A stretch of DNA of 64,000 nt from Olivibacter sp. SDN3 (GTDB lineage Bacteria > Bacteroidota > Bacteroidia > Sphingobacteriales > Sphingobacteriaceae), in NCBI RefSeq assembly GCF_014334135.1, contig NZ_CP060497.1, positions 3,162,001 to 3,226,000 on the forward strand. Reading direction: 5' to 3'. The stretch's first letter is position 1. Every line of letters starts with the position of its first letter. This document shows, one piece after another, positions 1 to 10,488 of this stretch. The position numbers were made by a program, and so were the translations under genes. The notes below the pieces were generated by a model. It was not told the DNA's origin, did no database searches, and saw nothing but the letters and a program-made list of their open reading frames with translations.

Positions 1-1
1 G

Positions 2-157
2 TACTTATACGGTTATTTATTCGTAAATGTGCATGCAATGGCTGTGGTTTTTCGGCTATACAGTAGCAATACGCCTGCGCCATTGTTTAGTGGCAAAAAA
101 GGTGAGTTATGGGATGTGTTTACAAAAGAATACGGACTTAGCGAAATGACGTTCTGA
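2..157 (+). CDS. C-terminal 51 codons of an unidentified protein (cut by window edge)
   Basis: An open frame enters from the left edge and stops with TGA at 155-157. The translated end contains a hydrophobic stretch (GYLFVNVHAMAVVFRLY) followed by a polar tail ending EYGLSEMTF. The GYLFVN-type stretch is reminiscent of the C-terminal part of IS4/IS1634-type transposases, but too little is present to be sure. The opposite strand also carries an 82-codon frame (13-261), which looks like a shadow. Identity is unknown. Confidence 0.35.
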   Translation, partial: YLYGYLFVNVHAMAVVFRLYSSNTPAPLFSGKKGELWDVFTKEYGLSEMTF

Positions 158-296
158 ACACCGTTCAAAGTAAAAAAAGAGAAAAACAAGACAAAGCTCA
201 GGTTTGTTGATAGGCAGACAAGCGTTATTGTCTTAAAAACCGCCGAAGGCAGCATGAACACCCTTGTAAATAGACAAAATGTGAATAAACAACTTT

Positions 297-959
297 ATGC
301 TCATGAAAAAGGAAAGAAAGAGACCTCAAGGCGAGTTTAGGGATAAGGAGCGGACCAAATTAAAATTGCTCCATGCGGTCGGTGAAATTATACGGACGGA
401 GGGATATCAGGGTTTAGGTGTAAATAAAATTGCCCATCAAGCGGGGGTAAATAAAAAGCTTATTTATCGTTATTTTGATGGAGTTGACAATCTTATTGAA
501 AAATATGTCCGCGAAAAAGACTATTGGGTAAGCTTTGTAGACAACGCACAGATTGCTGAAACAAGTAGAGATGATTTTGGTCAGGTAGGTTTGCCTGAAC
601 TATTAAAAGAACAATTTGATTTTTTCCTATCAGCGGAAGAACTGCAAAATATTGTGTTGTGGGAAATCAGCGAGAACAGTAATTTAATGCGGGAAGTGGC
701 CGAAGTCAGGGAACATTTAGGAAGTGAGCTCTTCAAAATTACCGATCCGCTATTTTCCGGTTCTGAAGTAGATTTACGTAGTATTGTTGCGTTACAGGTG
801 GCTGGTATATATTATTTGGTATTACATGCCAAACATAACGGGAGTACTTTCTGCGAAATAGATATTAATACAGAAGAGGGAAAATCGCGCCTTAAGAAGG
901 CTATTGAACAGATTAATGGCTGGGCTTTTGAAGAAGCTAAAAGAAAGAAGAAAAAGTAA
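297..959 (+). CDS. TetR/AcrR family transcriptional regulator
   Basis: A 220-residue protein with an N-terminal TetR-type helix-turn-helix at about residues 20-70 (EGYQGLGVNKIAHQAGVNKK, then LIYRYFDGVDNLIEKYV) and a helical C-terminal half that should bind a ligand and dimerise. The very basic ends (KKERKRPQ, EAKRKKKK) are unusual but compatible with DNA binding. The ATG at 297 is followed by another in-frame ATG two codons later, so the start is uncertain by two residues. The gene stands alone, is convergent with the ABC-F gene, and shares a strong hairpin terminator with it. The regulated target is unknown; no obvious divergent partner gene is visible. Confidence 0.85.
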   Translation: MLMKKERKRPQGEFRDKERTKLKLLHAVGEIIRTEGYQGLGVNKIAHQAGVNKKLIYRYFDGVDNLIEKYVREKDYWVSFVDNAQIAETSRDDFGQVGLPELLKEQFDFFLSAEELQNIVLWEISENSNLMREVAEVREHLGSELFKITDPLFSGSEVDLRSIVALQVAGIYYLVLHAKHNGSTFCEIDINTEEGKSRLKKAIEQINGWAFEEAKRKKKK

Positions 960-960
960 A

Positions 961-989
961 GGCCAGTTGGTGTATACCAACTGGCCTTT
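961..989. terminator. Bidirectional hairpin terminator between the TetR and ABC-F genes
   Basis: Perfect 11-bp arms (GGCCAGTTGGT at 961-971 and ACCAACTGGCC at 976-986) around a 4-base loop. A short T run follows on the plus strand and an A-rich stretch precedes it, so it can serve both converging genes. Confidence 0.85.
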
Positions 990-1016
990 ATAGTAGTCTT
1001 TTTATATATTTTAATT

Positions 1017-3295
<2,279 letters not shown>

Positions 3296-3298
3296 TAT

Positions 3299-4813
3299 TT
3301 ACTTTAGTAAACTAATATTATATAGATCCTTTCTTCGGTCTTTCATAGTTTTCACCGTTCCATATTCATGGAGTTCTTTCAAGGCGTATAAGTCTACATC
3401 GGTAAGTAGTACCATTTCTGTATTTGGCGTTGCTTCTGATTTAACGCCATTTGTTGGAAAAGCAAAATCAGATGGTGTAAATACTGCAGATTGCGCATAT
3501 TGTATATCCATATTGTTCACCTTGGGTAAGTTTCCTACAGAGCCTGCGATAGCTACATAACACTCGTTTTCTATGGCACGAGCCTGTGCGCAATTACGTA
3601 CCCTAGTATAACCATTCTGAGTATCGGTTAAGAAAGGTACAAATAAGATTTTCATTCCTTGATCTGCTAGGATGCGGCTGAGTTCCGGGAACTCAACGTC
3701 ATAACAAATAAGAATACCGATTTTCCCGCAATCGGTATCAAAAACTTTTACCTGATCACCTCCATACATCCCATAATACTTCAGCTCATTTGGGGTTATA
3801 TGCACTTTGTTATAAGCATCTACCTTACCACTTCTGTGGCAAAGGTAGGTGGTGTTATATAGCTTCTCATCGTCGTCTAAATAAGGCATAGAACCAGCGA
3901 TAATATTTACATTGTAAGAGACCGCCAGTTCTTGAACTTTCTCTTTAATTTCCTTTGTATGCTGTGCCAGGACGTGCATAGCTTCCCGCTCTGGTAGATG
4001 GTTATATGGTTCCATCAACGGCGTATTAAAAAATTCGGGAAACAAAGCGAAATCAGCACCATACCCACTTACTACATCTACGAAAAATTCCACTTGATCA
4101 TAAAAGGCGTCAATATTGCTGAACAAGCGCATCTGCCACTGAATTAACCCTAAGCGGATTGTTTTCTTGGTGGGAGAAATAGAGCTGGTTTTAGGCTCAT
4201 AGTAGATGTTGTTCCACTCCAGCAGCGTAGCGTATTCTAAAGATTCCTTATCATCAGGGAGATAGTTCTTTAGAATTTTTTTAACGTGAAAGTCGTTAGA
4301 TAGCTGAAAGGTGAGTGTGGGGTCGTAGATTTCCTTTTGTTTGACCTTCTCAATATATTGTTTAGGGCTTAATGAATCCGCATGTTCGTGGTATTTCGGA
4401 ATACGTCCGCCAGCAACGATACTTTTTAGATTGAGTTGCTCGCACAGTTCTTTTCTAGCATCATAAAGTCGCCTACCCAATCGCAGTTCTCTAAAATCGG
4501 GGTGTACAAACATTTCAATGCCGTATAGTACATCCCCATCCGGATCGTGTGTTTTGAAGGTGTATTTTCCTGTAATTTCCTCGTAAGTATGCGTTCTATC
4601 GGTTTTTTTTGAATCGACAATAATAGATAAGGCGCAGGCTACTACGTGCTCGTCAACTTCTACGCATAATTGGCCTTCTGGAAATAGCGTGAGCAAATCT
4701 TTAATGCTGGTTTTTGTCCACACTCCGCCAGCGTTTCCAAGGTAAGCTTCTTTCATCGAAGTTTTTAGGTCGTTGTAGTCCGTTAAGCTTAAAGCTCTGA
4801 TTTTTATATTCAT
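3299..4813 (-). CDS. Bifunctional GNAT acetyltransferase / carbon-nitrogen hydrolase
   Basis: 504 residues in two parts. Residues 1 to about 190 form a GNAT N-acetyltransferase domain (IEMFVHPDFRELRLGRRLYD is the strand and pyrophosphate-loop region). Residues about 218-504 form a nitrilase-superfamily amidohydrolase with the expected Glu-Lys-Cys triad: E260 in LFPEFF, K336 in AYNKVHIT and C370 in GILICYDVEFPE. All three are intact. The fused architecture recurs in bacteria; a substrate that is first acetylated and then hydrolysed, or an amide released by one half and used by the other, is inference. No signal peptide, so cytosolic. It appears to be a single-gene unit. Confidence 0.88.
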   Translation of the reverse strand: MNIKIRALSLTDYNDLKTSMKEAYLGNAGGVWTKTSIKDLLTLFPEGQLCVEVDEHVVACALSIIVDSKKTDRTHTYEEITGKYTFKTHDPDGDVLYGIEMFVHPDFRELRLGRRLYDARKELCEQLNLKSIVAGGRIPKYHEHADSLSPKQYIEKVKQKEIYDPTLTFQLSNDFHVKKILKNYLPDDKESLEYATLLEWNNIYYEPKTSSISPTKKTIRLGLIQWQMRLFSNIDAFYDQVEFFVDVVSGYGADFALFPEFFNTPLMEPYNHLPEREAMHVLAQHTKEIKEKVQELAVSYNVNIIAGSMPYLDDDEKLYNTTYLCHRSGKVDAYNKVHITPNELKYYGMYGGDQVKVFDTDCGKIGILICYDVEFPELSRILADQGMKILFVPFLTDTQNGYTRVRNCAQARAIENECYVAIAGSVGNLPKVNNMDIQYAQSAVFTPSDFAFPTNGVKSEATPNTEMVLLTDVDLYALKELHEYGTVKTMKDRRKDLYNISLLK

Positions 4814-4838
4814 ATAATGCGTTGTGATTCCTCATTGT

Positions 4839-4854
4839 CCCGATAGCTATCAGG
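4839..4854. repeat. Near-palindromic intergenic element CCCGATAGCTATCAGG
   Basis: The 16-base element is palindromic except for one pair. I recall CCCGATAGCTATCGGG-type palindromes as frequent in intergenic DNA of Bacteroidota, so this is probably a member of a dispersed repeat. It lies between the RuvB gene end and the GNAT/hydrolase start. Confidence 0.4.
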
Positions 4855-4908
4855 AGGAGGGTATTTATTTTTATCTGCGGATATTGCCCGAAAGGAGCTT
4901 GCAGCTAT

Positions 4909-5931
4909 TTAAAATAACATATTTCCTTTAGGATAGTTTGTTTTTCCGAGGTGTTTATAAGCTAATTCAGTGCATTCGCGTCCTCGAGAGGTGCGCATGA
5001 TATAACCTTCCTGAATAAGAAAGGGTTCATACACTTCTTCGATGGTGCCTTCGTCTTCACTTACCGCTGTAGCAATAGTCTTCAGTCCGACAGGTCCGCC
5101 TTTGAATTTATCGATAATTGTCATTAAGATGCGGTTGTCCATCTCGTCTAGACCATGTTCATCTACATTTAACGCGGTTAATGCATATTGTGCAATTTCC
5201 GTATCAATATTTCCGTTCCCTTTAATTTGTGCAAAGTCTCTGGTACGTCTTAACAACGCATTTGCAATACGTGGTGTACCTCGACTGCGACGGGCAATTT
5301 CATAGGCTCCTTCATCGCTAATTGGGGTACGTAAGATACTTGCCGAACGGAGTACGATGGTGGTAAGCAATTTTGCATCATAATATTGTAACCGTGCGTT
5401 GATGCCAAAACGTGCACGCAGGGGCGCTGTTAGCAATCCGGATCGGGTTGTGGCGCCAACTAAAGTAAAGGGGCTTAGCGATAATTGTACGGAGCGTGCA
5501 TTAGGCCCCGTTTCTAGCATGATGTCGATCTTGAAGTCTTCCATGGCAGAATACAGGTATTCTTCCACCAATGGACTTAGGCGATGAATCTCATCGATAA
5601 ATAGTATGTCGCCCTCCTCTAAGTTCGTTAACAAGCCTGCCAGATCACCCGGTTTATCTAATACAGGACCGGAAGTAATCTTAATTCCTACGCCCATTTC
5701 ATTGGCTATGATATGTGATAACGTTGTTTTTCCCAGTCCTGGAGGGCCATGTAACAATACGTGATCCAACGCTTCTCCACGAAGTTTTGCTGCTTGCACA
5801 AATATCTGAAGATTTTCCAGGATTTTATGTTGACCTGTAAAATCTTCAAAAGCCTGCGGACGCAACACCTTTTCTACTTCTTGATCCACCTTACTCAAGT
5901 GGTCGGCATTTGGATTTAAGTTTTCGTTCAT
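4909..5931 (-). CDS. ruvB: Holliday junction branch migration ATPase RuvB
   Basis: 340 residues, full length for RuvB. It has the AAA+ Walker [10 protein letters not shown] (62-70), Walker B FIDEIH (111-116), sensor 1 region [18 protein letters not shown] and a C-terminal winged-helix domain ([18 protein letters not shown]). RuvB hexamers drive branch migration at Holliday junctions with RuvA and hand over to RuvC in recombinational repair. Neither ruvA nor ruvC is adjacent. The ATG at 5931 gives the family N-terminus, including the conserved [12 protein letters not shown]. Confidence 0.97.
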   Translation of the reverse strand: MNENLNPNADHLSKVDQEVEKVLRPQAFEDFTGQHKILENLQIFVQAAKLRGEALDHVLLHGPPGLGKTTLSHIIANEMGVGIKITSGPVLDKPGDLAGLLTNLEEGDILFIDEIHRLSPLVEEYLYSAMEDFKIDIMLETGPNARSVQLSLSPFTLVGATTRSGLLTAPLRARFGINARLQYYDAKLLTTIVLRSASILRTPISDEGAYEIARRSRGTPRIANALLRRTRDFAQIKGNGNIDTEIAQYALTALNVDEHGLDEMDNRILMTIIDKFKGGPVGLKTIATAVSEDEGTIEEVYEPFLIQEGYIMRTSRGRECTELAYKHLGKTNYPKGNMLF

Positions 5932-6070
5932 GTTAGAAATTATCGGTCACTGATTAACCGAATGGCCTGTAAAGGTACTAAATAACGGATAGATATAAAA
6001 TATGCCAAATTATTGCCTGCAAAAGGCAAATTAACATATGATGAATGTTTGGTCGCTGGAAGTGTTTATG

Positions 6071-6793
6071 CTAATACTTCCGAAACCAGCTATTGATTTT
6101 CATTTGTATCACGCCGAAAAAGGCTTCCCGAAAAATTTTTGTACTCATTTTAGAGGTGCCTTCCGTGCGATCTGTGAAGATAATAGGAACTTCTACTACT
6201 TTAAAGCCATATTTGATCGCCGTGAACTTCATTTCTATCTGAAAGGCATAACCAACAAATTTAATTTTATTCAGCGGGATAGTTTCAAGTACCTTTCGCT
6301 TGTAGCATACAAAACCTGCTGTCGCATCTCTAATATCTGTTCGGGTAATCAGGCGTACGTAACCCGATGCAAAATAAGACATCAATACTCTCTTCATAGG
6401 CCAATTGACTACATTTACACCTTTTATATAGCGCGAACCTATGGATAAGTCGGCTCCATCGACACAGGCCTGCCTTAACCTGATCAAATCTTTCGGATTA
6501 TGCGAGAAGTCGGCATCCATTTCAAAGATATACTCGTAATCTTTTGCTAAGCACCATTTAAATCCATGTATATATGCTGTGCCTAATCCTAATTTTCCGC
6601 GACGTTCTTCAATAAATAGTTGTCCGTTGAATTCTTTTTGTAGAGCTTTTACAATGCTCGCTGTGCCATCCGGAGACCCGTCGTCGATAATCAAAATATG
6701 GTATGAGAAAGAAAGAGAGAATACCTTGCGGATGATTTTCTCAATATTTTCCTTTTCGTTATAGGTAGGGATAATAACTATACTGTCTGACAC
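6071..6793 (-). CDS. Polyprenol-phosphate mannosyltransferase-like GT2 (DPM1-type)
   Basis: 240 residues, a GT-A fold family 2 glycosyltransferase. Visible motifs are IPTYNEKENI (nucleotide-sugar binding), DDGSPDGT, and the metal-binding DADFSHNP. The GSRYIKGVNVVNWPMKR segment and overall length fit dolichyl/polyprenyl-phosphate mannose synthases without the extra membrane domain. It would transfer a sugar from GDP- or UDP-sugar to a lipid carrier at the inner membrane for use in envelope glycan or glycoprotein assembly. The exact sugar cannot be told from the sequence. It stands alone upstream of ruvB on the same strand. Confidence 0.85.
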   Translation of the reverse strand: MSDSIVIIPTYNEKENIEKIIRKVFSLSFSYHILIIDDGSPDGTASIVKALQKEFNGQLFIEERRGKLGLGTAYIHGFKWCLAKDYEYIFEMDADFSHNPKDLIRLRQACVDGADLSIGSRYIKGVNVVNWPMKRVLMSYFASGYVRLITRTDIRDATAGFVCYKRKVLETIPLNKIKFVGYAFQIEMKFTAIKYGFKVVEVPIIFTDRTEGTSKMSTKIFREAFFGVIQMKINSWFRKY

Positions 6794-6892
6794 AATCTAA
6801 AAGTAAATATCTACATTAAAATACGAAAGTAAATAATAATGTTTCGGGAAGCAAATGGTGAGCTCCGGATTATATGCTGTTGCTAATTAGAA

Positions 6893-6920
6893 AAGCCCCA
6901 GGCCAAAAAGTCTGGGGCTT
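6893..6920 (-). terminator. Hairpin terminator of the POT transporter operon
   Basis: AAGCCCCAG (6893-6901) and CTGGGGCTT (6912-6920) form 9-bp perfect arms; on the minus strand the hairpin is followed by TTTT. It sits 29 bases past the stop codon of the second peptide transporter. Confidence 0.85.
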
Positions 6921-6948
6921 AGGAGTTAACTAAATATGAGATGACAGG

Positions 6949-8664
6949 TTATCTAACACCATGCATCATTTTTTTCAGAATACCAGATATTAAGAACAAA
7001 ATGATAGCAGCAGTTCCTGAAAGCGTTACAAAAACCATAAAAAACTCGTAAAGGTTGTGGATTGTGACACCAACGAAGGTTGGGTAGACAATATCGATTT
7101 TTTCTTGTGCGAGAATAGCTATCTGCTCGGTAGTGGGATTAATCGATCCGTCTAGAATGCCTTGTAAATCAATGCCTTTCGAGGTGGCAAACTCGAATTT
7201 ATCGCCAGTAGGGGGAATCAGCGCACCTAATGTGCCGGCAAGTGCATATCCTGCAGCATTTCCAATAAACCAAACGCCCATTAAAAGGGAAGAGAAGCGT
7301 TTGGGTGCAAGTTTGGAAACCAACGATAAGCCGATAGGTGACAAACAAAGCTCCCCCAGGGTATGGAAGAGGTACATTACAAATAACCAATGTACGGCTA
7401 ATTTACCAGTAGTACCTATTTTTGCTATTTGTACGGCGATAATATAATAACCAACGGCTAATAATAACAGCCCAATAGCTTGTTTCACAGGTGATATCGG
7501 CTCTAAGTTTTTACGTTGAAGTTTGAGCCATAACCAACTGAATGGAAGAGCAAAAACCACAATAAAAATAGAATTGGCGTTTTGTATAAAACTGGGAGGA
7601 AGCTGAAAACCGAGGAAGTTGAGGTCTGTTTGTTTATCTGCAACAAAGGTTAATGAAGATCCGGCCTGTTCGAAGGCCGACCAGAAAAAGATGACAAAGA
7701 AAGCTACGATATACATGACGATAATCCGATCACGTTCAATCTTGGTAATAGATTTATCGGTCAGAATCAAAAATGCTAAGCTCAATGCCGAAGCATAAAT
7801 AAATGGGTAAACCCAACTCTTGATCGGGTTGGGATCGAGCGAAAGAAAATGAAATACCGTGTATAAAATACCCAAAAGTACGACAGAGGCAATGATAGAA
7901 CCCTTGGTAAACTTTGCTTTTTCGGCCTCTTCGGTGGCTTTATCAACGATATTTTCTTCCGAAAACTCCGGTTTGGCGCCTACTGGTTTACCTTCAGGTG
8001 ATACTACGTATTTGTTCTTTAGGAAGATAAAAAGCAATGTTCCTAAAAACATCGCCGTACCTGCAGCTAAAAAGCCCCATTTAAATGCTTCTACCACCCT
8101 TACTTCACCCACTTTAACATCACCCAAAAAAGGACACACAGACATTCCAAGGAAAGCGCCTACGTTTATACCCATATAAAAGATCGTAAATGCCGAATCT
8201 AACCTGCTGTCGCCTTTGTTATAAAGTTGGCCCACCATCGATGAAATGTTGGGTTTGAAAAAGCCGTTACCAACGATGATCACTGCCAGAGCTCCCCACA
8301 TGGCAAAGGTGGCAATGTCAATGCTTGACGTATAAACGTGACCACTGAAAAAGAGCAAAAGTTGTCCTACCCCCATAGTCAGTCCTCCTAGGATAATACA
8401 GTTTCTATTACCTAAGTAGCGATCGGCAATGTATCCCCCCAGCATAGGAGTCAAGTAGCTTAACCCTAAAAATCCCCCATAAACAATAGAAGCATCTTTT
8501 TCCGAAAAAGCTAAAGCATTGATTAGAAATAGGGCCAATAGGGCACGCATTCCGTAGAAGTTGAAACGCTCCCACATTTCTGTCGTAAACAGCACATATA
8601 AACCTTTAGGATGCCCTTTTTGGTTTTGTGGTGGTTCTTGTGTTAGTGTGTGTGATTCACTCAT
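6949..8664 (-). CDS. POT-family proton-coupled oligopeptide transporter (copy 1)
   Basis: 571 residues with about 12-14 membrane segments. The N-terminus carries the family signature (TTEMWERFNFYGMRALL, the ExxERFxYY-type motif), then GGYIADRYLGNR and the GFFKPNISSMVGQLY and FTIFYMGINVGAFLG signatures of PTR2/POT proteins. It imports di- and tripeptides with protons across the inner membrane. It is a paralogue of the next gene upstream and lies 39 bases downstream of it, so the two are co-transcribed. With the DPP-IV gene upstream it suggests a path from extracellular or periplasmic peptides to cytosolic dipeptides. Confidence 0.94.
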   Translation of the reverse strand: MSESHTLTQEPPQNQKGHPKGLYVLFTTEMWERFNFYGMRALLALFLINALAFSEKDASIVYGGFLGLSYLTPMLGGYIADRYLGNRNCIILGGLTMGVGQLLLFFSGHVYTSSIDIATFAMWGALAVIIVGNGFFKPNISSMVGQLYNKGDSRLDSAFTIFYMGINVGAFLGMSVCPFLGDVKVGEVRVVEAFKWGFLAAGTAMFLGTLLFIFLKNKYVVSPEGKPVGAKPEFSEENIVDKATEEAEKAKFTKGSIIASVVLLGILYTVFHFLSLDPNPIKSWVYPFIYASALSLAFLILTDKSITKIERDRIIVMYIVAFFVIFFWSAFEQAGSSLTFVADKQTDLNFLGFQLPPSFIQNANSIFIVVFALPFSWLWLKLQRKNLEPISPVKQAIGLLLLAVGYYIIAVQIAKIGTTGKLAVHWLFVMYLFHTLGELCLSPIGLSLVSKLAPKRFSSLLMGVWFIGNAAGYALAGTLGALIPPTGDKFEFATSKGIDLQGILDGSINPTTEQIAILAQEKIDIVYPTFVGVTIHNLYEFFMVFVTLSGTAAIILFLISGILKKMMHGVR

Positions 8665-8703
8665 TATTTATTCAATTTGGTATTTATTATTTCGTATCGT
8701 TCA

Positions 8704-10341
8704 TCATGCATGTTTCCTGATAATTTCCCTTAACCATTTGAGCATGGAGAATATGATGAGAGATGCTAGCATACATGCCAAGAAATTTACCCAGAAGAAA
8801 TTTGCTTTTTGTTCATAATTATCCCATAGTGAAGATAATACTCCCGAGAGCTTGTTGCCAATCGCTGTAGCCAGAAACCATCCGCCCATTAATAAAGAGG
8901 TGAGTCTCGCGGGAGCTACCTTTGACACCAGCGATAGACCGATGGGAGAAAGGAACAGTTCTCCTATGGTAACAACTGCGTAAGAGCTGATGAGCCACCA
9001 GGTAGATGATTTATCTTCGGTAATGTCGGTTGTGTAAATGGCGAAAGCCATTACAGCAGTAGATAAACCTGTAATCAGTAAGCCCCAAGCGATTTTGGCC
9101 GGTGTAGAAGGTTCTTTATCTCGTCGTCGCAAGAACGAGAAAAAAGAGATCACTAAGGGGGTAAAAAGTATAATAAAAAAGGGATTGATGGATTGAAAGA
9201 TTTCTGTAGAGATGAGTTGTATGGGTTGGTCGTTTGGAGGCCAGTTCTCCTTGGGCAGATTTTGAAAGTAAGGGTGAGGAGAGAGAACGGTTTCCAGCTC
9301 CCCGGCCTCGTTTCTTATCGGTCTAAAATAACCATCGTAATTGGGGAAAATCTCTGGTGTAGTAGAAATTTCCTGTACCATACCAAAAGGTTTTAGGTAA
9401 TCTGAAGCGGTAGGTGATATCTGCCGATCGGTATAAGTCTCCGCATAATTCGTAAGTGCAGAGGCATTCTGTTTAAAGACAGCCCAGAAAACAATAACCA
9501 CGGCAAAAATTGATAATAATGCTGCAATGCGCGATTTATCTTCTTTTTTTGATTTGAGTAGCAAACTAACGTAGAACCCAATGACCGGTACACAAGCCAC
9601 AATAAAAGCGTCGGTTGAGTCTGAACCGAAAATATTTCCCGGAATGAACCATCCCAAAACACCAAATAATAGCATCGGTATTAGCACTAGCCAAACTACC
9701 TTTTTTACCGGAGTATCTTCTGGGTTGGAGGGTTTGATAACGTCGGCAAACTTAATGTGTTTATTTCCGCCCATAAAAACCAATACGCCCAGCAACATGC
9801 CTATGCCAGCTGCCGCAAATGCATAGTCCCAACCATAAGCATTACGCATATAAGCTGCTACAAAATTACAGACGAAAGCACCTACATTGATGCTCATGTA
9901 AAAGATATTATAGCCGTCGTCTTTAAGAGGTTTGTTTTCTTTCGTGTTGTATAGATTTCCTAATAGAGTAGAAATGTTTGGCTTAAAAAAGCCATTACCT
10001 ACAACGAGTAGTAAAATTGCTATCCAGAATACTTCCTTATTGGGAATTGCAAGACAGAAATAACCGGCGGAGAGTAATAGGCCACCAATGATGATCGATT
10101 TTCGATAACCTAATACTTTATCAGCTAGTAGGCCACCAATAAAAGGAGTAAGGTACACAAGGCCTAAGTACGTGCCCACAATATCAGAGGCTTCTTTATT
10201 ATCATAACCAAAGCCTCCCTTAGGATCTTTCAGATATAGCAGTAAGATACCTAACATCAGGTAATAACCAAACCTTTCCCACATTTCAGTCAAAAATAAA
10301 ATGGGTAATCCTTTAGGGTGTTTGGGTTTTGTTACTGACAT
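8704..10341 (-). CDS. POT-family proton-coupled oligopeptide transporter (copy 2)
   Basis: 545 residues, same family as the downstream gene: LTEMWERFGYYLMLGILLLY at the N-terminus, GGLLADKVLGYRKS, GFFKPNISTLLGNLY and NIFYMSINVGAFVCNF. A large soluble loop between segments at about residues 305-385 (rich in Pro and charged residues) distinguishes it from copy 1 and may indicate a different peptide preference. It is the first transporter after the DPP-IV gene, with a recognisable promoter 48-78 bases upstream of the start. Confidence 0.94.
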   Translation of the reverse strand: MSVTKPKHPKGLPILFLTEMWERFGYYLMLGILLLYLKDPKGGFGYDNKEASDIVGTYLGLVYLTPFIGGLLADKVLGYRKSIIIGGLLLSAGYFCLAIPNKEVFWIAILLLVVGNGFFKPNISTLLGNLYNTKENKPLKDDGYNIFYMSINVGAFVCNFVAAYMRNAYGWDYAFAAAGIGMLLGVLVFMGGNKHIKFADVIKPSNPEDTPVKKVVWLVLIPMLLFGVLGWFIPGNIFGSDSTDAFIVACVPVIGFYVSLLLKSKKEDKSRIAALLSIFAVVIVFWAVFKQNASALTNYAETYTDRQISPTASDYLKPFGMVQEISTTPEIFPNYDGYFRPIRNEAGELETVLSPHPYFQNLPKENWPPNDQPIQLISTEIFQSINPFFIILFTPLVISFFSFLRRRDKEPSTPAKIAWGLLITGLSTAVMAFAIYTTDITEDKSSTWWLISSYAVVTIGELFLSPIGLSLVSKVAPARLTSLLMGGWFLATAIGNKLSGVLSSLWDNYEQKANFFWVNFLACMLASLIIFSMLKWLREIIRKHA

Positions 10342-10388
10342 TTGCTATTGTTGTAGCGGTTTAGTTTTACCTTCATATGACTAATCGC

Positions 10389-10477
10389 GCAAGATAGTTA
10401 GACAGTCGCATTATAACAAATTTTTAACTGTATATAAGTAAAAAAACAGAATATATACGATGAAAATACGACTGTCT
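10389..10477 (-). promoter_or_regulatory. Promoter of the POT transporter pair with inverted-repeat arms
   Basis: Minus-strand TTG (plus 10417-10419), a 20-base spacer and TATCTTGC (plus 10389-10396) fit the Bacteroidota -33/-7 arrangement. A 9-bp sequence AGACAGTCG (10400-10408) lies inside the spacer and its exact inverted copy CGACTGTCT is at 10469-10477, about 60 bases further upstream. The pair could be operator half-sites or a looping pair; the factor is unknown. Confidence 0.5.
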
Positions 10478-10488
10478 GTTATTAAAAA

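Noticed and set aside
13-261. 82-codon minus-strand ORF at the left edge
   Set aside because: Hydrophobic shadow of the plus-strand gene end; no start context and no domain pattern.
6038-6448. 136-codon plus-strand ORF
   Set aside because: Lies opposite the clear GT2 mannosyltransferase frame; no recognisable motif.
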